Shown: positions 1 to 6,980, numbered from the stretch's first letter. The stretch is DNA of 10,092 nt from JBBRHH01 sp038222915 (GCA_038222915.1 JBBRHH010000188.1:1-10092); one strand, 5' to 3'. Notes: a model not told the origin generated them from the sequence alone. Numbers and translations: made by a program.

Positions 1-21
1 ATCCAAGTCTGGAGTTGACGC

Positions 22-1059
22 ATGGCGGTAGCCAACGAAGTAGAGAAAAGGCCGGAAGTTAAAGTCAGTCTTTCAAATGCCGGGCAGGCTGAGCGCCAGC
101 GTCTGCGGATGATGATGCTGATCCGCCGTTTCGAAGAGCGCACGGTTCAGGAATATGGCAAGGGCGGCAAGATTGGCGGTTTCTGCCACGTCTACTCGGG
201 TCAGGAAGCCATTGCCGTCGGCATTGCCTCCATTTACGACAAAACCCGCGACGCCCTGATTAATGGTTATCGGTGTCACGGCCATTCGCTGGCCCTCGGG
301 ATGGATCCGCGCGTTTGCATGGCCGAGCTGTTTGGCAAGTCGACCGGCTGCTCGAAGGGGAAGGGCGGCTCGATGCACTTCTTCGATGCTGAAGTTGGTA
401 ACCACGGCGGGCACGGCATTGTGGGCGGCCATATCCCGGTTGGACTTGGTCTTGCCTTTGCCCAGATGTACAAAAAAACCGGCGGCGTAACGTACTGCCT
501 TTTTGGCGACGGCGCCATTAACCAGGGCACATTTAACGAATCGCTCAACATGGCCAGCCTTATGAAAGTGCCGGCCATTTTTGTTGTTGAAAATAACGGG
601 GTCGCGATGGGGACGCAGGTGGAGCGTTCCAGCGCCGAAAAAGATCTCGCCCAGCGCGGCTGCGGATTCAACATGCCGCACCGCCATGTGGACGGCAACG
701 ACGTGGACGCGGTCATGCGTGAGTTTGGCGAAGCCGCCGACCGTGCCCGTAGCGGCAAGGGCCCTACGTTCCTGATTGCCGATACGTTTCGCTTCCGCGG
801 CCACTCCACCTCCGATCCGCTCAAGTACCGTACCAAGGAAGAGACGGAGCGGGCCAAGCTCCGCGATCCCATTCTCCTCTACTCCGAGCTGCTCCGAGGC
901 AAGGGCCTCATCAGCGACAAGCAGATTGAGGGGATGGAGGAAGAAGTTGCCCAGCAGGTGGAGGACGCCATCGCCCAGGCCGAGGCCGATCCGATTCCGC
1001 CGCTGGAAGACCGGTTCAATGATGTGTTGGCGGAACAGTATCCGTATCAGCCGAAGTAA
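22..1059 (+). CDS. pdhA: Pyruvate dehydrogenase E1 component, alpha subunit
   Basis: This is the alpha subunit of the thiamine-diphosphate (TPP) dependent E1 enzyme, which decarboxylates pyruvate and passes the acetyl group to the lipoyl arm of E2 in the cytoplasmic pyruvate dehydrogenase complex. The 345-residue protein has the normal family length. The TPP/Mg-binding motif is visible: GDG at residues 162-164, ending in NN at 191-192. Other family hallmarks are YRCHGHSLALG (about 83-93), GKGGSMHFF (113-121) and the RFRGHSTSDP loop (257-266), which corresponds to the phosphorylation loop of mitochondrial E1. The ATG at 22 has GGAG at 11-14, seven bases upstream. It is the first gene of an E1-alpha, E1-beta, E2 run, and only 21 bases upstream are visible, so its promoter lies outside. 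A branched-chain 2-oxoacid E1-alpha is the main alternative; the partner genes favour pyruvate, but substrate choice is inferred. Confidence 0.95.
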   Translation: MAVANEVEKRPEVKVSLSNAGQAERQRLRMMMLIRRFEERTVQEYGKGGKIGGFCHVYSGQEAIAVGIASIYDKTRDALINGYRCHGHSLALGMDPRVCMAELFGKSTGCSKGKGGSMHFFDAEVGNHGGHGIVGGHIPVGLGLAFAQMYKKTGGVTYCLFGDGAINQGTFNESLNMASLMKVPAIFVVENNGVAMGTQVERSSAEKDLAQRGCGFNMPHRHVDGNDVDAVMREFGEAADRARSGKGPTFLIADTFRFRGHSTSDPLKYRTKEETERAKLRDPILLYSELLRGKGLISDKQIEGMEEEVAQQVEDAIAQAEADPIPPLEDRFNDVLAEQYPYQPK

Positions 1060-1140
1060 CGGGCCTTCTGGCAAATCAATGTGGACCGAGCCTGCGGTTA
1101 CGACAGGTCGTTGACGATTTTATAAAGTGAGTGAACAGCA

Positions 1141-2127
1141 ATGGCAGTGATGCAATTTCGTGAAGCTCTCCGTGCCGCCATGACCGAGGAGATGGAGCGC
1201 GACGACGGTGTCTTTCTCATTGGCGAGGAAGTCGCACAGTACAACGGCGCGTATAAGGTCTCCGAAGGGATGCTCGATCGCTTCGGCAAGGACCGCATCA
1301 TCGATACCCCCATCAGCGAAGCGGCCTTCTCGGGCCTTGGCATCGGCGCGGCCATGTCTGGCCTTCGCCCTATCGTCGAGTTCATGAGCTGGTCATTCAC
1401 CCTCGTTTGCCTCGACCAGCTCGTTAACAATGCTGCCAATGTCCGCTACATGTCCGGCGGCCAATACCGTGTCCCCATCGTCTTCCGCGGCGGCAACGGC
1501 ATTGCCCATCAGCTTGCGGCCACGCATTCGCATCGCATGGAGTCGGTGTATAGCCGCATTCCCGGCCTCATCGTTGTCTGCCCGTCCACGCCCGCCGAAG
1601 CCAAGGGCCTGCTTAAATCATCCATCCGCTGCGACGATCCGGTCATCTTTCTCGAATCAGAAAAAATGCTCTCCGAAAAGGGCGAAGTTCCTGACGAGTC
1701 CAGCTTTACCCTACCGCTCGGCGTTGCTGACGTGGAGCGCGAAGGCAGCCACGTTACCATCGTCAGCTATGGCCGACCCGTGCAGCGCGTGGTTCGGCCT
1801 GCCGTTGACGCACTTGTTAACGAGCATGGCATCAGCGTCGAGCTGATCAACCTCCGCACCTTGCGCCCCCTCGACACCCAAACTATTATCAACTCGGTCA
1901 AGAAGACCAACCGCTGCGTGATCGTCGACGAAGACTGGGGCTACTGCGGCATGGGCGCTGGCATCCTGCAGAAGATCCAGAAGCCGCTGTTTGACTATCT
2001 TGACGCACCGATTGAATACGTTCACAGCGATGAAATTCCTGTCCCGTTCAATCACTATCTTGAAGAAGCGATGATGCCCAGCGTCGACCGAATCGTCGCC
2101 GCCGCCAAGGAAGTTTGCTACGCGTGA
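1141..2127 (+). CDS. pdhB: Pyruvate dehydrogenase E1 component, beta subunit
   Basis: This is the beta subunit of the E1 heterotetramer; with the alpha subunit it forms the TPP site and catalyses oxidative decarboxylation of pyruvate. The 328-residue length is typical. The conserved DTPISE segment (55-60) carries the glutamate (E60) that activates the TPP aminopyrimidine ring. The pyrimidine-binding domain fills roughly residues 1-180, with HQLAATHSHRME (123-133 region) in the position of the family's His-Ser loop. The C-terminal transketolase-type domain follows (about 200-320), with INLRTLRPLD (236-245) and VDEDWGYCG. It lies 81 bases after pdhA, and the leader has no strong Shine-Dalgarno sequence, only a weak purine stretch around 1125-1131. 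It is probably cotranscribed with pdhA and pdhC, because no terminator hairpin is seen in either gap. Confidence 0.95.
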   Translation: MAVMQFREALRAAMTEEMERDDGVFLIGEEVAQYNGAYKVSEGMLDRFGKDRIIDTPISEAAFSGLGIGAAMSGLRPIVEFMSWSFTLVCLDQLVNNAANVRYMSGGQYRVPIVFRGGNGIAHQLAATHSHRMESVYSRIPGLIVVCPSTPAEAKGLLKSSIRCDDPVIFLESEKMLSEKGEVPDESSFTLPLGVADVEREGSHVTIVSYGRPVQRVVRPAVDALVNEHGISVELINLRTLRPLDTQTIINSVKKTNRCVIVDEDWGYCGMGAGILQKIQKPLFDYLDAPIEYVHSDEIPVPFNHYLEEAMMPSVDRIVAAAKEVCYA

Positions 2128-2195
2128 GCGGGTTTGTCATTGGATGACGCACTGACGTTCACGCCCTGAGTACTCGGTCTTCTGGAGATCATTTC

Positions 2196-3572
2196 ATGCC
2201 CGCCGAAATCACCATGCCCCAGCTCAGCGATACGATGACCGAGGGAACGCTTATCAAGTGGAACAAGAAGGAAGGGGACAAGGTTAAGGCCGGTGAGGAA
2301 GTTGCTGACGTTGAGACTGACAAGGCGACGATGCCGCTCGAATCGTATGATGGCGGCACCATCGCTTATATCGCCGTTCAGGAAGGCGGCAAAGTCGCCG
2401 TTGGATCACTGGTCGCGGTGATTGCCAAGGGCAGTGAGAATCCCGCCGAGATCAAGGCCAAGTACGCCGCCGGCGGCAATGCAAAGCCCGCCGCCCCGGC
2501 GGCCGCGCCATTAGCCCGCGCGGCCGAAAGCGCACCCGCCGCTCAACCCGACAAAGTCACCGCAACCGCAACGCTGGTCGCCGCCAGCCGGGGAGAAATC
2601 CACGAGCCCGACGGCGTCGGCCATGGCGCAACCCGTGAGGCAAGCCACCCGGTTCCGCCGCTTCCGCAGGCCAAGGGAAACGGTGAATCGCACCGCGTCC
2701 GCGTTTCCCCGCTCGCCAAGCGCATCGCAACCGAAAACAAACTCGACCTATCACGCGTCCCTGGCTCGGGTCCCGAGGGCCGAATCGTTCAGCGAGACGT
2801 GCTCAGCTACCTCGAGAACGGCGGCGGCAAGGAATCGGCTGCCTCCGCCCCCGCGGCCACGCCCGTGGTGTTGAGCGGCGAAAAACAGGTGATCACCCTC
2901 ACCAAGATGCGCACCGCCATCGCGGCCGCGCTGCTCCGGTCCAAGCAGACCGTTCCGCACTTTTACGAAACCATCGATATCGACGTCACCGACCTCAGCC
3001 AACTCCGCGAGCGTCTCAACAAGCGTCTCGAAAAGGAAAAAGTCCGCCTCTCGCTTGCCGACTTTATCACCAAGGCCGTCGCGTCAACCCTGATCCAGCA
3101 CCCCGCCCTCAACGCCCGCTTCAATTCCGAAAAGGGCGAGATCACGCGATACGGCGACGTGAACCTCGGCATCGCTGTCTCGGTTCCGGACGGTCTGATC
3201 GTCCCCGTCCTCCGCGGCGTAAACCTGTTGGGCTTGAAGGAGATCCGCGCCCGCAGCGAAGACCTCATCAAGCGCGGCCGCGACCAGCGCCTCAAGCGTG
3301 AGGAGATGTCCGAGGCCACGTTCACCATCAGCAGCCTTGGCACCTTTGGGATCCGGGACTTCAGCGCGATCATCAATCCGCCGGAGGTCGGCATCCTCGC
3401 AGTCGGAGCGGCCGAGAAACGCGCCGTGGTCAAAGGCGACGCAATCGTTATCCGAACGATGATGAGCGTCACCCTCTCCTGCGATCACCGCGTAGTGGAC
3501 GGAGCCACCGCCGCCGACTTCCTCCGTTCCCTTAAGGAGACGCTGGAAGAACCAGGCATGTTGCTCGTGTAA
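2196..3572 (+). CDS. pdhC: Dihydrolipoamide acetyltransferase (E2) of the pyruvate dehydrogenase complex
   Basis: This is the E2 core of the complex: it accepts the acetyl group from E1 on a lipoyl-lysine and transfers it to CoA. Three parts are visible in the 458 residues. A single lipoyl domain (about 1-80) has the lipoylation lysine K43 in ETDKAT. A peripheral-subunit-binding domain (about 168-206) contains VSPLAKRIA and GSGPEGRI. The catalytic acyltransferase domain (about 230-458) has the active-site motif DHRVVDG at 430-436, with H431 and D435 catalytic. The linker after the lipoyl domain is Ala/Pro-rich at 92-125, then changes to a Gly/His/Pro-containing stretch (about 133-165) less typical of E2 hinges. 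GGAG at 2184-2187 supports the ATG at 2196. It is the third gene of the operon, 68 bases after pdhB. No E3 gene follows. Pyruvate specificity is inferred from the E1 partners. Confidence 0.94.
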   Translation: MPAEITMPQLSDTMTEGTLIKWNKKEGDKVKAGEEVADVETDKATMPLESYDGGTIAYIAVQEGGKVAVGSLVAVIAKGSENPAEIKAKYAAGGNAKPAAPAAAPLARAAESAPAAQPDKVTATATLVAASRGEIHEPDGVGHGATREASHPVPPLPQAKGNGESHRVRVSPLAKRIATENKLDLSRVPGSGPEGRIVQRDVLSYLENGGGKESAASAPAATPVVLSGEKQVITLTKMRTAIAAALLRSKQTVPHFYETIDIDVTDLSQLRERLNKRLEKEKVRLSLADFITKAVASTLIQHPALNARFNSEKGEITRYGDVNLGIAVSVPDGLIVPVLRGVNLLGLKEIRARSEDLIKRGRDQRLKREEMSEATFTISSLGTFGIRDFSAIINPPEVGILAVGAAEKRAVVKGDAIVIRTMMSVTLSCDHRVVDGATAADFLRSLKETLEEPGMLLV

Positions 3573-3722
3573 GCTTCGCTTTTCGCACGTGTCGACCCAG
3601 GGGGACTGCGATCGCGGGAACAGTTTGCGGTTTTGAAGTTGGATATGGGGAAAATTGGGGCGGGGCGGACGCAATCGGGTGGTGGGATTCTGGATCGACG
3701 TCGTATTTCAAGGGATTTTCGA

Positions 3723-4247
3723 ATGGCCGAAGAGCCGACCGCCGATCCGGATTCGGGCCTTCTCGAGGAAGCGGGACGATGTGGATTTGATACGTCGCGG
3801 TCGGAGATCTGGCGATGGTGGGTTTCACTGCGGGACGACCAACGTAGAGCAGTGCGCCGCGCTTGCGATCCGAGGCATGAACGATTCTCGCTTGTTTACG
3901 AGGAGGCAGCTTCAGGGGGTGCTTACCGCTGGTATCGCATGCGGTTTGTGCGTGGAGAAGTTCTTCTGCGAGAGTTGAAAATCGACGTGACGGAGGAGGC
4001 CGAGGATCGTGCCGCGCTCGGGGAATATTTGGAAAACCACGATGGACAAATCGGGACGTGGATCGCACCGCCGCCTCGAACGTACTATACGTGCAGCACG
4101 CACGTGGCCCGCAAGATTCGGACGCTGGGGTGTGTGCCTGCGTCGTTTGTGTGTCCTTTGGGATCGATGAAATGCCCGTTCAAGTTACATGTGGCAGGCG
4201 CTGCAGCGGCGGCTGGATTTGCGATGGCGCATCCGCTTGATGGTTGA
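3723..4247 (+). CDS. Hypothetical protein with a cysteine-containing C-terminal part
   Basis: I do not recognise this 174-residue protein. The reading frame extends upstream to a TTG at 3633, but the ATG at 3723 has a good Shine-Dalgarno (AAGGGA at 3710-3715, seven bases before) and is the start chosen. The N-terminal two thirds are charged and soluble-looking, with a Trp-rich segment (EIWRWWVSLRDDQRR, about 28-42) and an acidic patch (about 90-105). The C-terminal part has four cysteines at about 124, 137, 144 and 151 (spacing C-x12-C-x6-C-x6-C), followed by a short Ala-rich hydrophobic stretch before the end. The spacing could allow metal binding, but no named zinc-finger family was recognised. 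It lies 150 bases downstream of pdhC on the same strand and may be read from that operon or on its own. It converges with the minus-strand gene ending at 4534. Codon use and residue balance look like real coding sequence. Confidence 0.6.
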   Translation: MAEEPTADPDSGLLEEAGRCGFDTSRSEIWRWWVSLRDDQRRAVRRACDPRHERFSLVYEEAASGGAYRWYRMRFVRGEVLLRELKIDVTEEAEDRAALGEYLENHDGQIGTWIAPPPRTYYTCSTHVARKIRTLGCVPASFVCPLGSMKCPFKLHVAGAAAAAGFAMAHPLDG

Positions 4248-4533
4248 TAATAGAAATCGCCGGGGTGATTGAGGGTCTCGAGTGGGTCGGGAGTCATTGT
4301 TTGGCGTGACGCGTGACCGGCCGCGGGGGCGGAGGGTTGGTTCGAGGGAGAGTTGTCGGGCGGCGTTGCCAGGCGGATTGGCCGAAGGAGTCTCCCGTTT
4401 GACGCTGTTGTCCTCTGCGTCGAGCTCCGCGGCGGTTTCGGGGCGGTTGAACCAGGATCGCCAGTCGCGCCGGGACGTCGAATGGCCGGTCGGAAGGGGG
4501 GACGGAGCCAGCGGGTGCGAGTTGATGGTGCGC
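4248..4533. other. Intergenic stretch without a convincing gene
   Basis: This GC-rich gap separates two convergent genes. Open frames exist on both strands: plus-strand frames from 4282 and 4353 encode Arg/Gly/Ser-rich strings that run antisense into the next gene. A minus-strand frame (about 4188-4539) lacks ATG, GTG or TTG until near its end. None has a credible ribosome binding site or a recognisable domain. No clear intrinsic terminator (stable hairpin followed by T residues) was seen for either flanking gene. Confidence 0.5.
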
Positions 4534-5169
4534 CTATTTCACAACGGGAAGCGAGACGGGTAACTCGGCCCCCGCCACGACCTCCTTGGCTACGAACAGC
4601 GTTGCTGCATCCAGAGAAGTCGTGCCGTCTGCAAACAACAATCTGACGATGACGGGCCGCGCCAAAGCGGCGCGCGAGAGGACAATGCCAGAGGCTGGCA
4701 TCTTTTCGTCCGCCACAACCGAATCAACGAGATTGACGTCTTCGATTTCCATCTGGTAAGCATGGTCAAGTCGTTTACGATCATTTGGAAACCTAAAACT
4801 CAAAATTGTCGCGTTATCGTTTTCGAGGCGCAAGCCGACAACCTTATCAAGGTCGTCGACGAATTCGGTAAGCAACTTCGCTTGTCCATCAAGGACATAT
4901 ATCTCAGCGCCCGCACTCCAGGAATTGCTAATACTTCTTGAGTCAGACAATTTTTTGAGCGCAGCGGTTGCCACGTTGGCCCAATATTTCCTTTCAGGTT
5001 CGTCTGATTTCTCATTAATGCTCAGCGACGTTTCGAACGCACCTCTCGTAGCAACAAATGATTTCTCCTTTCGCATGGCCTCTCGCTTCGTCTCTGACTT
5101 GTGACAGCTAAGGCACAGCGAACAAATCGACGCCAACAGAATTAAGGATCGAATCATTTCTGTACTCAT
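4534..5169 (-). CDS. Hypothetical secreted or lipoprotein-like protein
   Basis: This 211-residue protein of unknown function starts with a basic residue and a hydrophobic segment (residues about 6-21) ending in a cysteine cluster at C16, C19 and C22. C22 preceded by LCLS is a plausible but imperfect lipobox, because position -3 is Cys rather than Leu. A lipid-anchored or exported protein is therefore likely but not proven. The mature part begins with a Lys/Glu-rich stretch and continues as a probably globular domain with alternating hydrophobic strands (for example ATILSFRFPND near 121-130). No family was recognised. An internal ATG at codon 5 would also give a workable signal peptide; neither start has a clear Shine-Dalgarno. 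The gene is noticeably poorer in G+C (sampled lines about 48-50%) than lon (a sampled line about 68%), which suggests different ancestry or weak codon selection. It is the last gene of a minus-strand series. Confidence 0.65.
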   Translation of the reverse strand: MSTEMIRSLILLASICSLCLSCHKSETKREAMRKEKSFVATRGAFETSLSINEKSDEPERKYWANVATAALKKLSDSRSISNSWSAGAEIYVLDGQAKLLTEFVDDLDKVVGLRLENDNATILSFRFPNDRKRLDHAYQMEIEDVNLVDSVVADEKMPASGIVLSRAALARPVIVRLLFADGTTSLDAATLFVAKEVVAGAELPVSLPVVK

Positions 5170-5187
5170 AAGACACGAAAGGCTTTA

Positions 5188-5358
5188 TCAGTCGAGTTGC
5201 TGCAAGTCGATCGCTTGAAGTCGTACGGACTTGTCTTCCGCACGCGCATCGCCAGCAGCCGCGGAACGGCCAAGTCCCGTCAGCAACCGAACCTCGCCGG
5301 CCAGCATCTTCGCCAGCGGTTGAAGCGCCGCGTCTGTTGCGACAATCCGTGTCTGAGC
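5188..5358 (-). pseudogene. Possible gene remnant or very short gene (56 open codons)
   Basis: Between an in-frame TAG (5359-5361, reverse strand) and a TGA (5188-5190) there is a 56-codon frame. It has protein-like composition and mostly G or C at third codon positions, beginning AQTRIVATDAALQPLAKMLAG. The other minus-strand frames here give Cys/Arg-rich strings of no such quality. The only internal ATG is codon 18, without an obvious ribosome binding site, so an intact gene of this length is doubtful. It may be the decayed 3' end of a longer gene, lying just 18 bases upstream of the lipoprotein-like gene and downstream of the Ntn-like gene. The opening vaguely recalls the start of a periplasmic binding protein, but this is too weak to name a family. 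A chance open frame in GC-rich DNA is a real alternative. Confidence 0.25.
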
Positions 5359-5400
5359 CTAAAGCGCAAGCGCCCATCAACGACCTTGATCGTTTTTAGT

Positions 5401-6096
5401 CTACCCCGCATGCCGTGTTGTCGCCGGCGCTGTGGTCGACTTGACTGGCGGCTGCGTCCAGCGCCATTCCGCGTGGTCGATGACCACCTCATGGATGTGC
5501 CCGCCGACTGAATTGTCCTCCACCTTTGCCGTCAGCGCCTGGTTCATGAGTGACATGTGATAGTCGTGCACTTCCTCGAGCGACTTGCCATCCACCTCAT
5601 GCCAGTCGGCCGCTTTGACCAGCTTCTTTCCATCTCCGCCAAAGACGATGGAAATGGACTTGAACTGGTGCTCCTCGGTGACAAACGCACCTTCCTTGAA
5701 CGACCAGAAGATCTCAATCAGACTCGGCTCATCCTCCCGAAAGCCAAAGCCGGCCACCCAGAAAGCGCATCCCTGACCGTTCTTTTCGAGTTCATCCAAT
5801 CGGCCACGGACGGTCAATTGCGCAAAATGGCGCAGCTCCTCCCCGATCTGCAGGATGGTAAAGTTTCCGGTATTCAGCTGGGCCACAAACCGCGTCACCA
5901 GTTGATCGATTGGCCCGCCACCGTGCAGGCTGTTGACGCCCAGATGCCCGATCACCACCGGATGGTCGGGGATGGGAAACAGTTTCTGCAGCGAATCATT
6001 GATCCCCGTTACTTTGCCGTTGGTACGCGTTGTCGACCGGCCATCAGAGGTGAGGATCACATCCTGTTTCCGCACGGAAGCTATAATGAGCGTCAT
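5401..6096 (-). CDS. Proteasome-type Ntn-hydrolase-like protein
   Basis: The 231-residue product begins MTLIIASVRKQDVILTSDGR, the strand-turn-strand opening of 20S proteasome beta subunits and related N-terminal-nucleophile (Ntn) proteins. Thr2 would become N-terminal after removal of Met1. Asp18 lies 16 residues further, as Asp17 does relative to Thr1 in the proteasome, and Lys38 is a candidate for the proteasome's Lys33. VVIGHLGVNS (47-56) matches the following strand and glycine, and SVGGHIHEVVI (196-206) resembles the late strand of the fold. The Thr/Pro-rich tail (about 213-231) looks unstructured. No propeptide is present. Function is unknown; a peptidase or amidase role is inferred from the fold only. 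Stand-alone bacterial proteins of this kind are usually annotated simply as Ntn hydrolase family. The ATG at 6096 is preceded by AGAGG about 10 bases upstream, which lies in an arm of the inverted repeat described separately. It probably belongs to a minus-strand series with the HAD gene. Confidence 0.7.
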   Translation of the reverse strand: MTLIIASVRKQDVILTSDGRSTTRTNGKVTGINDSLQKLFPIPDHPVVIGHLGVNSLHGGGPIDQLVTRFVAQLNTGNFTILQIGEELRHFAQLTVRGRLDELEKNGQGCAFWVAGFGFREDEPSLIEIFWSFKEGAFVTEEHQFKSISIVFGGDGKKLVKAADWHEVDGKSLEEVHDYHMSLMNQALTAKVEDNSVGGHIHEVVIDHAEWRWTQPPVKSTTAPATTRHAG

Positions 6097-6102
6097 GGGT
6101 GG

Positions 6103-6271
6103 TTAGCCTCTGTCTGACGAATCTCCACGGTCCGTCCTCGCGTCTTTCAACCGCGTGCTGCGTTGTTCCTCCTCCGAATATTTCCTTGCCAATATGCGTC
6201 GTCGTCACGCCTTGCCCGCGGTCGAAATCCGCTTCGTCTGGCCGCGCGGCGATGCATCAGACAGAGGCTAA
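6103..6271. repeat. 169-bp segment bounded by a perfect 15-bp inverted repeat
   Basis: The left arm at 6103-6117 reads TTAGCCTCTGTCTGA, and the right arm at 6257-6271 is its exact reverse complement; pairing stops on both sides. TA dinucleotides at 6104-6105 and 6269-6270 would fit a duplicated TA target, as made by IS630/Tc1-type transposases, leaving GCCTCTGTCTGA as 12-bp terminal repeats. The segment is too small for a transposase. Its right end contains the stop codon of the HAD gene, and its left end lies seven bases upstream of the Ntn-like start codon and provides its AGAGG. On the plus strand the interior is open for 54 codons between stops formed by the two arms (TAG, TAA). A miniature transposable element is one reading; a long-loop RNA stem between two cotranscribed genes is the other. 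Confidence 0.5.
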
Positions 6272-6891
6272 AGAATACCCGATGACTTCAGGACTTCTAC
6301 AACCTGCGGCACCCCATCGCGGGCCGGATCGATCAGATGCGCCGTCCACCCGGCCGAAACCGCCGCGGTGACATTCTCCTCCCGATCATCGAAAAAGATG
6401 ATTGAGGCTGGATCGACTCCAGTCCGTCGTTCGACATGCCGGTAAGCCTCCAGGGCAGGCTTGGACGCGCCAATATCACAGCTGGCAAAATGATGATCCA
6501 GAAGTGCCATGGATTCATACAGATTATCGCCGCGCAGCGTGCGCCAGTGCGGCGGATTGGTGTTGGACAAACACGCGGTCCGGATTCCCTTCGCCTTCAA
6601 TTGCCGTAACAGGTCTTCTGTCCCCGGAAACGGTCCCAGCAGCCAAGCGTCAAAAATCGCCCTGAGCTGCGGAACCGTCATGCCTTCAAAGCAGCCAATC
6701 GCGCGGGCAAAATAGTCGTCTTCCGATAGCTCCCCGGTTTCAAACGCACACATGAGGGGATGGTGGGCCGCAGCGTCGCCGCGCATGGGCTGCACGCCAG
6801 CGCGAACGCACGCATCGGCGAAACCCGTTGCGAGCCGCACCAATACATTGCCAAGGTCAAATACGAGCAGGGGGTTATCGGGCTGGGACAT
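6268..6891 (-). CDS. HAD-superfamily hydrolase, YihX-like phosphatase
   Basis: This is a soluble phosphatase of the haloacid dehalogenase superfamily, probably acting on a small phosphorylated metabolite; E. coli YihX of the same type hydrolyses glucose-1-phosphate. From the ATG at 6891 it has 207 residues, normal for the group. Motif I is FDLGNVLV with nucleophile Asp12; the DxGN form is typical of YihX-like members. Motif II is CLSNT (Ser109), motif III is the Lys in ASKP (about 144), and motif IV is FFDDREEN (Asp168, Asp169). A helical cap domain lies between motifs I and II. The frame is open up to 6948, but the 19 extra residues are not needed and the family normally begins about 10 residues before motif I; neither start has a well-placed Shine-Dalgarno. 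The TAG stop falls within the inverted repeat at 6257-6271. It is divergent from hsp20 and upstream of the Ntn-like gene. The substrate is inferred. Confidence 0.88.
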   Translation of the reverse strand: MSQPDNPLLVFDLGNVLVRLATGFADACVRAGVQPMRGDAAAHHPLMCAFETGELSEDDYFARAIGCFEGMTVPQLRAIFDAWLLGPFPGTEDLLRQLKAKGIRTACLSNTNPPHWRTLRGDNLYESMALLDHHFASCDIGASKPALEAYRHVERRTGVDPASIIFFDDREENVTAAVSAGWTAHLIDPARDGVPQVVEVLKSSGIL

Positions 6892-6919
6892 GCCCCCATG
6901 ATAGCGCCATTTTTGGTCT

Positions 6920-6948
6920 TTTACCCATGGTGCGCCTACAACTATCAT
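6920..6948 (+). promoter_or_regulatory. Possible sigma-70-type promoter for hsp20-lon
   Basis: The 89-bp gap between the divergent HAD and hsp20 starts holds TTTACC (6920-6925), a 17-base spacer and TATCAT (6943-6948), about 32 bases before the hsp20 ATG. Each box matches the consensus only partly. No CIRCE-type operator (TTAGCACTC inverted repeat) was seen, so heat-shock control by HrcA is not supported by this region. Confidence 0.25.
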
Positions 6949-6980
6949 GAGAGGCGACCGAAATACTCAACGGAGAAACT

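Noticed and set aside
73..1074. Long minus-strand open frame antisense to pdhA
   Set aside because: It is a mirror of a well-supported coding gene in GC-rich DNA, with no recognisable domain; pdhA motifs are unambiguous.
3532..4068. Minus-strand frame antisense to the Cys-containing orphan
   Set aside because: It is Arg/Pro/Ser-rich, overlaps the end of pdhC, and has poorer composition than the plus-strand frame, which has a good ribosome binding site.
4188..4539. Minus-strand open stretch containing FNRPETAAELDAEDN
   Set aside because: Parts look protein-like, but there is no ATG, GTG or TTG until close to its end, and it overlaps the 3' end of the plus-strand orphan.
4282..4563. Plus-strand open frame in the gap after the orphan gene
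   Set aside because: It begins with GTG without a ribosome binding site, is Arg/Gly/Ser-rich, and runs antisense into the lipoprotein-like gene.
6892..6980. CIRCE or similar heat-shock operator upstream of hsp20
   Set aside because: No TTAGCACTC/GAGTGCTAA pair or other convincing inverted repeat is present in the divergent region.
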